Assembly: GCA_021106755.1 (NCBI GenBank)
Contig: JAIOTM010000039.1
Span: 1 to 21,547 of the forward strand
Source: Candidatus Cloacimonadota bacterium
GTDB lineage: Bacteria > Cloacimonadota > Cloacimonadia > Cloacimonadales > JAIOQZ01
Reading direction: 5' to 3'
DNA length: 21,547 nucleotides
Made by a program: the position numbers and the translations under genes. Below, one piece after another: positions 8,362 to 16,800 of this stretch; positions within the stretch are counted from its first letter, which is position 1; the number at the start of each line of letters is the position of its first letter. Under the pieces are notes generated by a model. That model was not told the origin of the DNA. It searched no databases and saw only the letters and a list, made by a program, of their open reading frames with translations.

Positions 8362-11091
8362 CTACTTAAATGTTTCAATGTCCTCATCATCTTTAGTGAA
8401 TCTATCTGTACGTTTGAATAAATAAAGATCCGCCCAATCATTATATTTTTTTTCATTTTTTATATATTTACAGTTCTTTATCCAAGCATCTGGTTTCAGT
8501 TTTTTAAAAATATTATTCTTGCCTGTTGCACCTTCTCTGTCTAATTCCTTAAAAGATGGAAACGAATAATAATATTTGTCTTCTTTTCCATATGGATATT
8601 CTAAAAACCGGTTTACAAATTCAAAATAAACTAGATTAAGCCATCCTTTATCAAAAGCATGTAACAATCTTTTTTTGGAATCATTTTCAAACAATAAAGC
8701 TGATTTAAACCCCTCACTATTTGGTTCAGTTAGTAGATATATATCTTGAGTAAGTTCAAGTTTCTTAATAATCTCATTATGATACTTAAATAATTTTTCT
8801 TTTTTAAGCTCTTCATTAAGCTTACTTCTAGTCATATCTTCAAGCACCGCTCCACGTAAAACTTCAAGCTCTTTTTTAAGATCATTTTTAGTCAAATCTT
8901 TTTGCTCAGCCTCAAATATAGCTTCAAGCTCTTCTTCACTAAATAGACTGGCAGATATTTTTGATAATTTGTTATAATTTTCCATTAATTTATTTTCTTC
9001 AGGCCAATTCCACAGTTGATTTCTCAATAATGTCCAGCAGCCCTTCGTATTTAGTGAACCATGAATCGTATTGGTATTTTTATCATTAGGATCCGAACCC
9101 GGTGGTAGGGTCATAAAACGCGGTATTTTGCCATCTTCATCTTTTACAGTAATGTATGGAACCATTGCAACTTTATTTTCCTCCCATAATAAATCATATT
9201 TGGGTTTGCCAAACTCTTTCATGATGCTCAAATAATATTTATTTTCGGGTTTATCGGTCACTTCTGAGAAAGTATCATTTATTGGCTTCATATATGATAA
9301 TTCTTCAAAGTATTTTTTTATTTTCTGGTCTTTGGATAATACATCGACTTCATCAATAAAATATTTGGTTTCTTGATTAAAGCCTTCTTTATATTCATTT
9401 GTTTCCTTTATATTCTCATTCATTAATAAACGAGATACCAATCGTGCTTCAAAGGCATGTTCGATCCCATGTTTTGGATAATTATCTTTGCCCGAATAGT
9501 AACTTATACAAAAGAAACGGGTATAGAATACCAATTCAGAAGTATATTCATTAACTTTATTAAAAAGGGAAAACGAAGCATTTGGTCTTATATTATCTGG
9601 AAATTTATCTATTATTTTTATTATATTTTTAAATGTTCCATCTGGGTTTCTGCTGGCTTTTTTGAAATGCCAATTATTGAAATGACCACCTGTCAAACGT
9701 TCTGCAAATCCATCGCCAAAAATGATAAAAGCTGTGAGACGGTTTGTTTTAATTGAGTCTAAAAAGAGAAGGTCCCTTTGCACTTGAGTAAGGCGTTTTA
9801 AAAAATTCTCCGATTGGACTGTGTGGAATGATTCTTCACCATCTTTATGAAACTCGTTTGTCATCATTCTACGATAGATTGTATTTTTAGTAAAAAATAG
9901 TTCATTCTCGGAGAAGGCAGAAATATAAGGCCCATACATATTACCATAGACTTGTGTAGCAAGATTAGTATAAGATGTACAATTCTTCATTGGACCTTCG
10001 CTATATGCTGACACAATAGTTTTGATGCAAACGGCATTTTCTTCATAGTTTTCTTTGGTTAATTCTTCATCTTCATATCCATGGCTATTTTTTAAAAATT
10101 TAAGATATATAAGTGCGACGGTTACAGAGCTCTTGGGAAAACGGAGCAGATTGTAAATGTCTACTCGATTGTTTTCATCTACATCAGTATGATTAAAGGA
10201 CTTGAAAACTTCATTCAGGTATGTATCCGTATTCTGGTTTTCCCTGACCGGTTCATCTATCAATTTTGATAAATCATTTAGATTTTTAATGTACATAGCC
10301 AATAGGTGAGGCAATATTTTTGAAATTCCTACAGGTGTCTTATATAAATCTTTGCTAAATGTTCGATCATTTAAATATTTTTCCCATACATCTTTCCCTT
10401 GATCGAATTGAGAATCAACAAATAGTCCTTCAAAAAAACTAAAATAGATAATGGATAATAATAAGTTTGAGTTTATCCCTCCCGGAGATAAATCTGCATT
10501 TTCATTACGTATCGCTGCCAATATATAGTAGCGAAGATCGTTCGCAAATAGTAAGGATTTGTATGGATCACCGTTTTTGCATATTGGTTCTTTAATTCCA
10601 ACTAAATCCTCGCTCTGAAATGTTCCAATGAATTGATGAGTTAATTCCAAAATAGGCGCGTTAGGCAGTTTAGGCTTAACTTCGATGACAATTTTAAATA
10701 GACCAAACTCAGAAACATCAAAAGAATAAGTTTTTTCTTCGTCTTCTATTTGTAGCTCAATATGTTTTAGTTTCTTATGAATTATTTTAAATGAAAAAAC
10801 GCTGTATGTTGTTTCGAATTTAGGATCTTTACAGGCTTCGTTATTTTCATCATAGAAATATATCTTCCATTCATATTTCTCGGGAATAGGTAGTACTTCT
10901 TCATTGACGAAAAGGACATATTTACAAACGACATTTTCACGACTTTCATCAAATCGAATAATTTCATCTAAATAGCTAACAAGAATATATTTTTCATTTT
11001 CGTCCTTATCGGCAACTGCGTATCCTAGCTTCTGAGCGTTCTCAAGTGTAAATCCGCCAGGTATTCTCGATTCTGTCTTTCTTACTGCCAT
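8362..11091 (-). CDS. Uncharacterised AT-rich 909-aa protein, possible cargo or effector
   Basis: I do not recognise the whole protein. Its base composition is visibly more AT-rich than its neighbours, and the product is rich in Lys, Glu, Asn and Phe. Residues 35-165 look like beta strands. The middle is predicted helical with aromatic-rich segments. Residues 675-690 read TIHGSLNTKGCWTLLR, with His677 and Cys685, followed by NWP. An IHG...GC arrangement is reminiscent of Cys/His enzymes that act on peptidoglycan peptides (YkuD or Tlde1-like), but the spacing is not the classical one. Residues 709-780 form a charged, probably coiled-coil helix with an imperfect internal repeat (DLTKNDLKKEL and DMTRSKLNEEL). 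No signal peptide is seen. The ribosome site AAAGAGG is 4 bases before the ATG, and the gap to the upstream gene is 13 bases. Transcription with the scaffold genes, plus odd composition, suggests a replaceable cargo gene. Confidence 0.85.
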   Translation of the reverse strand: MAVRKTESRIPGGFTLENAQKLGYAVADKDENEKYILVSYLDEIIRFDESRENVVCKYVLFVNEEVLPIPEKYEWKIYFYDENNEACKDPKFETTYSVFSFKIIHKKLKHIELQIEDEEKTYSFDVSEFGLFKIVIEVKPKLPNAPILELTHQFIGTFQSEDLVGIKEPICKNGDPYKSLLFANDLRYYILAAIRNENADLSPGGINSNLLLSIIYFSFFEGLFVDSQFDQGKDVWEKYLNDRTFSKDLYKTPVGISKILPHLLAMYIKNLNDLSKLIDEPVRENQNTDTYLNEVFKSFNHTDVDENNRVDIYNLLRFPKSSVTVALIYLKFLKNSHGYEDEELTKENYEENAVCIKTIVSAYSEGPMKNCTSYTNLATQVYGNMYGPYISAFSENELFFTKNTIYRRMMTNEFHKDGEESFHTVQSENFLKRLTQVQRDLLFLDSIKTNRLTAFIIFGDGFAERLTGGHFNNWHFKKASRNPDGTFKNIIKIIDKFPDNIRPNASFSLFNKVNEYTSELVFYTRFFCISYYSGKDNYPKHGIEHAFEARLVSRLLMNENIKETNEYKEGFNQETKYFIDEVDVLSKDQKIKKYFEELSYMKPINDTFSEVTDKPENKYYLSIMKEFGKPKYDLLWEENKVAMVPYITVKDEDGKIPRFMTLPPGSDPNDKNTNTIHGSLNTKGCWTLLRNQLWNWPEENKLMENYNKLSKISASLFSEEELEAIFEAEQKDLTKNDLKKELEVLRGAVLEDMTRSKLNEELKKEKLFKYHNEIIKKLELTQDIYLLTEPNSEGFKSALLFENDSKKRLLHAFDKGWLNLVYFEFVNRFLEYPYGKEDKYYYSFPSFKELDREGATGKNNIFKKLKPDAWIKNCKYIKNEKKYNDWADLYLFKRTDRFTKDDEDIETFK

Positions 11092-11104
11092 TGTGCCTCT
11101 TTAA

Positions 11105-13369
11105 TTATTCCTTCACCATATCAAACCTCAACCCACTACTTCCCTCACCCCGCCCAGTCAGTACTTTTTTTCCAAGCCAAACGTGTGTGGTGCCATCATG
11201 CCATCTCACACGCTGTTTTGTTAATTGCACCCGTAATCCTGCACGGGGGACGGTTTCCTCGTTGAGGAAAAGCATCGCATTCTCATCAAGTGCAAGGAGA
11301 CGCGACATCGAGGGTATACTCCCATCCGAAGCAAAAGGATGAAGCGACTCCGCCGTCAAGTATTTATCCAGTTGAGTAACTAAATCTTCTAAAGACATCG
11401 ACAGGTTATTTTCCAGTCTTTTATGGAGATCGAGGAATTGGGTTAATGTTATTGTTATAATGTCGTCCATTTTACTATGGTCTGAGTTGCGAAGCATTTT
11501 TGCACGCCGGAACTGTATCGCGGCATAATCCGCACTCATTAATGATCCGCGCCGGACCGGAATAAACGGAATCCAGTTGTCCGGGACGGTGGTAGCTAGC
11601 CGGTATCGAGGCACATTATTCTGCGATGGTGTTGGATTGGCATATGGTGACAGATCGGTGATATGGTTCTGCAGGTCGTTTGCCATTGTTTTCAGGAATT
11701 TCCGCTGTTCATCCGTTGGAGAGCCGAATTCCAATAATCGTTCAAGCCTTATCAGCAGTTTTGCGAGTTGATTGCGCCATCGTTCATAACGCTCTCTCTG
11801 AGCATCAAATCCGGATATGGGCCTGCCGAGCCCATTTGGAACCGTATTTTCCACTCCCCACATCATATTGGCACCCTCATCCCTCAGAAAACGAACCTCA
11901 TCAAGCGGTCGGGATTCCTGTCGGAAGCCCGTTACCGGCGAAATGAAAAGAATGGGACGGGGAGAAGTCACATCGAATTTACGCTCGCGGTCCAGTTGAG
12001 ATTTTAGCCTCTTTGCAATTAAAGAATCGCGTGTCGGAAGTTCGAATCTCTGATTAATTGCTTTTCCTGCCAATTGCAGAATCGGAGTTTTTAAACGAAC
12101 ATCAAGGCCGGGATCTTTTGGACCAGGACCGGATAAAGTAAAAAGATCAAATCTTGACAGGTTCGGGAGTTTCTCCACCGGGCGGTCATAAACGTTTTCT
12201 AAATCAGAAGCATCCCAATCTGTTCCTTCGGGATAGACCTGACGGGCAGGACCTATGGAAGTGACCTCTCCGAAGACATTCCAAACCTTGAGTTCATCAA
12301 TTCTGACCAGACTACCGATGGCAACAGGAGCCGACATGGAGAACCAATCATCTCCATATATAAGGACAAACTCCATCAGCAGTAATTTTGCTAAGTCCGG
12401 TTTGGCAACATCCATAGCACCGAAATCTGTATTTGCATCCTCAAACGCCCACCACCTGGGTGATGTTCCTGTCACTTGAATTCGTGTCGGGGTCGACTTT
12501 ATCGGATTGAGTTTCGGATCCGAGGGAGCTTTCCAGGGACCGCGAGCTATTGTATCGTTTACAGAGAAAGTGTACCAATCCACCTCTCCATTGCGATAGT
12601 CCGGGGCAACAAGTTTGGTATTCCGGTCTTGTAGCTCCTTTGGACAGTCTTCGTCAGGAGGCGGATAGTTGTTCGCCTCAAAACGGAAATCGAGTTTTTC
12701 GGGCTGCCATGCCGGTGAGTTTTTTGAGACCGGGCGCCGACAAACGTCACCGTACCAATCCTTAACATTTTGACAAACAACTTCGAAGTCTGTCTGGGAA
12801 ATCAGTGCGTTACGTGAAATTCTAACAGGCTCTTCTTCGACCACACATAAACCATCAATGACCCGGCCACGCATAAAATTCACAAATCGCTGGGTTGCCT
12901 TGTCGAGTTCATAAATTGGTGTTTCAGGCTTCCTTGGGAATCTAAATGAATCCAATGTTTTCAGATTATTGATAAAGTCATCTACATCACCCACGCTTCC
13001 GTCACCAGTCAATTTAGCACGCAGCCTTCGCTCGAACTCCTGACCAATGCGAACCCGCTCCCGATAATCAATGGTATTCCGTTCCTGTTCTACAATAGTT
13101 TCAAGCGGCACATCTACAGGCATCGGCTGTGGGGTCTGATCTCCGAGCTTGAGGCAATCAATGGATTGTGTCGAGTACCGCATCTCTACCTTGATAGGCG
13201 AACCGGCATCTTCTGCCTGAAATTCTCCTAACTGCCACTGCCGTGTCAGCATCCACAGCGGGTCTGCTGTGCGTACTTGGATTCCTCGGGCGAAGTTGTC
13301 TTGACGGCACCAAAATTCAATACGCAACCAGGCAGCAAAACGATTATTGAATTCAGGCGGGGTTAGCAT
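11105..13369 (-). CDS. Conserved uncharacterised protein, 754 aa (DPLWMLTRQWQ family)
   Basis: Motifs that I recall from a widespread unnamed bacterial protein family occur in the expected order: TADPLWMLTRQWQLGEFQAE (34-53) then DAGSPI, a DDWFSM...VAIGSLVRID block (340-358), EVRFLRDEGANMMWGVENTV (491-510), YRLATTVPDNWIPFIPVR (589-606), and a C-terminal series NEETVPRAGLRV (703-714), RWHDGTTHVWLGKK (722-735), GRGEGSSGLRFD (739-750). The length is near what I remember for the family. No enzymatic motif, signal peptide or membrane segment is apparent. Many Trp and Arg residues in conserved blocks suggest a structural or binding role. The start is 2 bases after the preceding stop, with GAAAGGG 8 bases before the ATG, so it is co-translated with the 163-residue gene. 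The function is unknown. Confidence 0.88.
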   Translation of the reverse strand: MLTPPEFNNRFAAWLRIEFWCRQDNFARGIQVRTADPLWMLTRQWQLGEFQAEDAGSPIKVEMRYSTQSIDCLKLGDQTPQPMPVDVPLETIVEQERNTIDYRERVRIGQEFERRLRAKLTGDGSVGDVDDFINNLKTLDSFRFPRKPETPIYELDKATQRFVNFMRGRVIDGLCVVEEEPVRISRNALISQTDFEVVCQNVKDWYGDVCRRPVSKNSPAWQPEKLDFRFEANNYPPPDEDCPKELQDRNTKLVAPDYRNGEVDWYTFSVNDTIARGPWKAPSDPKLNPIKSTPTRIQVTGTSPRWWAFEDANTDFGAMDVAKPDLAKLLLMEFVLIYGDDWFSMSAPVAIGSLVRIDELKVWNVFGEVTSIGPARQVYPEGTDWDASDLENVYDRPVEKLPNLSRFDLFTLSGPGPKDPGLDVRLKTPILQLAGKAINQRFELPTRDSLIAKRLKSQLDRERKFDVTSPRPILFISPVTGFRQESRPLDEVRFLRDEGANMMWGVENTVPNGLGRPISGFDAQRERYERWRNQLAKLLIRLERLLEFGSPTDEQRKFLKTMANDLQNHITDLSPYANPTPSQNNVPRYRLATTVPDNWIPFIPVRRGSLMSADYAAIQFRRAKMLRNSDHSKMDDIITITLTQFLDLHKRLENNLSMSLEDLVTQLDKYLTAESLHPFASDGSIPSMSRLLALDENAMLFLNEETVPRAGLRVQLTKQRVRWHDGTTHVWLGKKVLTGRGEGSSGLRFDMVKE

Positions 13370-13371
13370 GT

Positions 13372-13863
13372 TTAAGACCCTTTCAAATCGTGTATAATAT
13401 TAAGCGATGGAGAAACATTGCTGGGGGAATTTCTATCCGAGTGATCAGTGAAAGACATTCGATAACGCGCAACTGGAACCAGCGGACGGTTAGTTTGATT
13501 CTCATACTCCCAAATATCATGTGATGTAGCTGCAATTTCTCGACAGATATCCACAGGAACCGGATTATTCTGATCATTAAAACAAACGATCTGTTCGTCC
13601 CACGAAATACCATCACAACTAAGCCTCATGACAACACAACTGGGAGGAAGCTGGATTCGTATTCCTGCTCCACTTGAAGATATCGTATGATGCCAGTCCA
13701 ACTCGCCAGATTCTGTCAGTACTTGAAATCCTGCTACTCGCAACGTCGAGTCACTAATCTCGGACACAACGAGACCTTCGTGGGATATGCTCGTGATGAT
13801 CGACCAAAACGTGAAGTCTATTAATCCAATTCTTAAGAATTCTATGGCCAAAGTTCCCACCAT
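13372..13863 (-). CDS. Small uncharacterised protein, 163 aa
   Basis: The gene overlaps the end of the 1802-residue gene by 22 bases and ends 2 bases before the 754-residue gene, so it is clearly embedded in the operon. The product looks beta-rich, with strands such as AGIRIQLPPSCVVMRLSC and PVARYRMSFTD, and has no recognised motif. The N terminus is hydrophobic (LAIEFLRIGLIDFTFWSII) but lacks the basic residues of a signal peptide. The start is uncertain: AAGGA directly abuts the ATG at 13863, so the GTG at 13860 or the TTG at 13851 may be used instead. Its fixed place between two family proteins suggests a small subunit or adaptor; I cannot name it. Confidence 0.75.
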   Translation of the reverse strand: MVGTLAIEFLRIGLIDFTFWSIITSISHEGLVVSEISDSTLRVAGFQVLTESGELDWHHTISSSGAGIRIQLPPSCVVMRLSCDGISWDEQIVCFNDQNNPVPVDICREIAATSHDIWEYENQTNRPLVPVARYRMSFTDHSDRNSPSNVSPSLNIIHDLKGS

Positions 13864-16800
13864 TCCTTCGTAGCTAAATGTTCCAGCCAGCCCTCAATCG
13901 TTTCACTTGGTATTTCGCGAATACTACTTGGCTGATCAGGATCGGTTGGCAGGTATATTCCCGGCAGGATGCCCCCCACCGGTTCAGGCTGAACTCCTGC
14001 TTGCTGATTTGGATCAGCAGCCAAAGCATCAATATCTACAGACCGAACTTTTGCAAGATCTGCGGTGTCCCGTACAATCTCAGCGAGTGCTTCGGGTGTC
14101 CAGGGAGCGTCGGGATTATTCATATTACCGGATATGGCAAGCAAAAGTGTCTGCGGCGCTTTAGCATTAGGTGAGTCGTATTGATATGCAACGCTGGTGT
14201 TCACTTTCGGAGATGGTATAAGTTCATTCCATTCATCTATGATTATTCCGGATGTGATTGTCCGATTGCCCGCTGTGCCCACTGTGTCCGCTGAAAAGAT
14301 TGGTCTATTTCCGTGTGAAATGAGCGCCAGTGATAATGGACTACGAGCCCAATTTTTTTTCGGCTTTTCTTCAGCGCCTTCTTCTCTGCTCAGTCCAAGC
14401 CACTTACGGTTTTCTGTGTACGGAAGCTGAGATATCTTCAAGTGAGGAGAAGGCGTCTGAGACCAGGCTTCTCTCATCATCATATTATCCTCAAGTTTTG
14501 CGACTCCTTCTTGTACTGCCGCGGCCTGCTGCATCCAGAGGCGTACACGCTCATCCCCAAGACCGTTCAAAATATCCTGACCCAACGCTTTATTTAATGA
14601 GCCCGGTGGTTCTTCGGGTTGAGAGGGCACAAAGGTAGGCAATACGATAAAGCTTTTACCAAAAAGTGCTTTCATTGCTTTAGTAAGTTTTTTTATTTTT
14701 CCATTTGAGTTATTGTTCGCTTCCGCTTCTTTAACAAGACGTTTACATACGGTCTCTCTTCGGCGGAGTTCTTCCAAGGTATTCTCATAGCGATCTATTA
14801 GATACGGATCATCTGAGCCGGGTGAAAACGATCCGGGAATACCATATAAGGAAGCTTTCAGTAAAAGAACTGTTATCTCTTCGGGATTAGCAATTACAGA
14901 ACCAGAAACCGACTCAGCAGATTCCCAACCATCGACCAGATCAATGATCTCCCAATCAGTTGTTGGTGAAATCCTGACAGGTGGACTCTTTTGAGTGGTC
15001 GTTGCAGTTACATCTGCTGTCCCACTCTTATTGATAGTAACTATCTTATCCAATTTCCAGATAGTATCAGTCGGATTGTGTCTGAGTCTCTTATCTGCCA
15101 TAATAAATGTTTTATTGCATCCTTTAAGACGAAGATTTGTATTATTAAATACTGTTATGTTCTTGAGTTTAGTGATTGTGCTCTTAATTCCTGCCTGAGC
15201 GTTTTCGACGCGACCAATCAGATTTATGACATCATTATTATTATAACCTTCATCTTTGATATCACCCGGATGACACATCGAATCAGGCGACATCGGTGTG
15301 CCAGCAGCTAAAAGACCCAGGGTGTTTCGCGTGAGTTCGATCGCATTGGCTAAAGAATTCTCAAAACCACCGCTTTGATCTGCGAGAATCTCGATTTGCT
15401 GGGTTGCCGGAAGCGAAAATTCCTTTCTTACAACTTGCGCTAATCTTTGTTCAATCTCTGTCTCAGCCCCTTCTACAGGTACCTGTGCAATATAGAGGAA
15501 ATCAGCAGCATTTAGTTTGAGCTTATCTAATCCAATTGTATTCAAACCTGTTGTGATATAAGGACGAAGCTGTTCGATTATTTCTTTTTCATCATTAGTC
15601 ATTTCACTCATCAGATCGTCTATACAAGTGAACCACCGATTATTTTTAATCTTGGTCGCAAGTCCATCTACATCACCGATATGCGGCAATTCTTCGAGCT
15701 CCTCAATCGATGCTCTATTCACATTGACTCGCTCGATATAACCAGTTGTTACCAATGGTTTCAACTTGGCTGCTATTTCTGTGGCTATTCCTTTAACACG
15801 AATCAAATCAGAGATTTTTTTAAAAAGTCCTCTTTCACTACTACGCTCTTCAATTATTCTTTGTGCTAATGAATCGTTTATTGGCTGAAGCGCCTTGAGT
15901 TCCTCCTGGGATGCAGTATTGATATTCACAAGAGCGGGGAATGCTGGGTTCGTTTCCTCTTCCCAGAACTCGAATTTAGCGCCAATTGTTTTCATTTCAC
16001 CAAGCACAGATTCGAACCATTTGGCAATACGTGGTTCAGCAGCGCTTCTGGGGTCATCTTCAAAATTGTAATCTTCAGACGTTTTATTAAAAAGTATACC
16101 AACTCTGTGCTGCAAAGAACGTCCTGAAACCGGAGTGCTAATTGACTCAAGTTCTGCTGGCGGAGACAGGTTTCCGGAAGCTGCTTCGAGTGCGGCTCCT
16201 GCTCTTTCATAGTTCCCCTGGACAGCCTGGTAAACTCCCTCGGTTAACAGGAGATCGCTTACAGCATCCAGTATATCTCTTACTGATTCAATAATTATTA
16301 TCAAGTAATTTTTATGATCACCGGAAGAGTTCAGAATAGCCTGGACCTTACTTTCTTCTTCATTCTCATCATTGTAGTCACGTATTAACGCTACACCATC
16401 GACTACATTTCTCGCTGCAACAGCCTCAGCTGATTCATCTTCATCTGCGGCGGTCACTTTGTGCGCTACAAGAGGGAATTTTTCACGGAAATCATCTATA
16501 TATTGTTCCAGTGGCTCAATATGATTTCTCAAAGCTCGTTCAAACTGATAACCAATTAGCGCACCTGGGGGCTGCGCCTGCCTCATACCTTCGAGAATCT
16601 GCAAACCTTTTCGCACACGCTCTGATGTCAAGTTTATGTGAAAAGGGTTTTCCGTCCGGATATCATCTGGACCATCGGTTGTCTCTTTGGGATCATGAGT
16701 CAAATATGCGTTATAAAGAACCGCTGCTGCCGCTGCCTGGCCCGTTGAATGTGTATGAAAATATCCCTCGCTGAGCTTGTCATCGCGAGGCTTCAAATCT

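Noticed and set aside
9037..9063. Firm call of a YkuD L,D-transpeptidase
   Set aside because: The classical HGC-type motif with an upstream His about 16-20 residues away is absent; only a looser IHG...GC pattern is present.
13860..13863. Hydrophobic N terminus of the 163-residue protein as a signal peptide or membrane anchor
   Set aside because: It lacks a basic n-region, contains Glu, Arg and Asp within the hydrophobic run, and shows no cleavage site; the other operon products also lack export signals.
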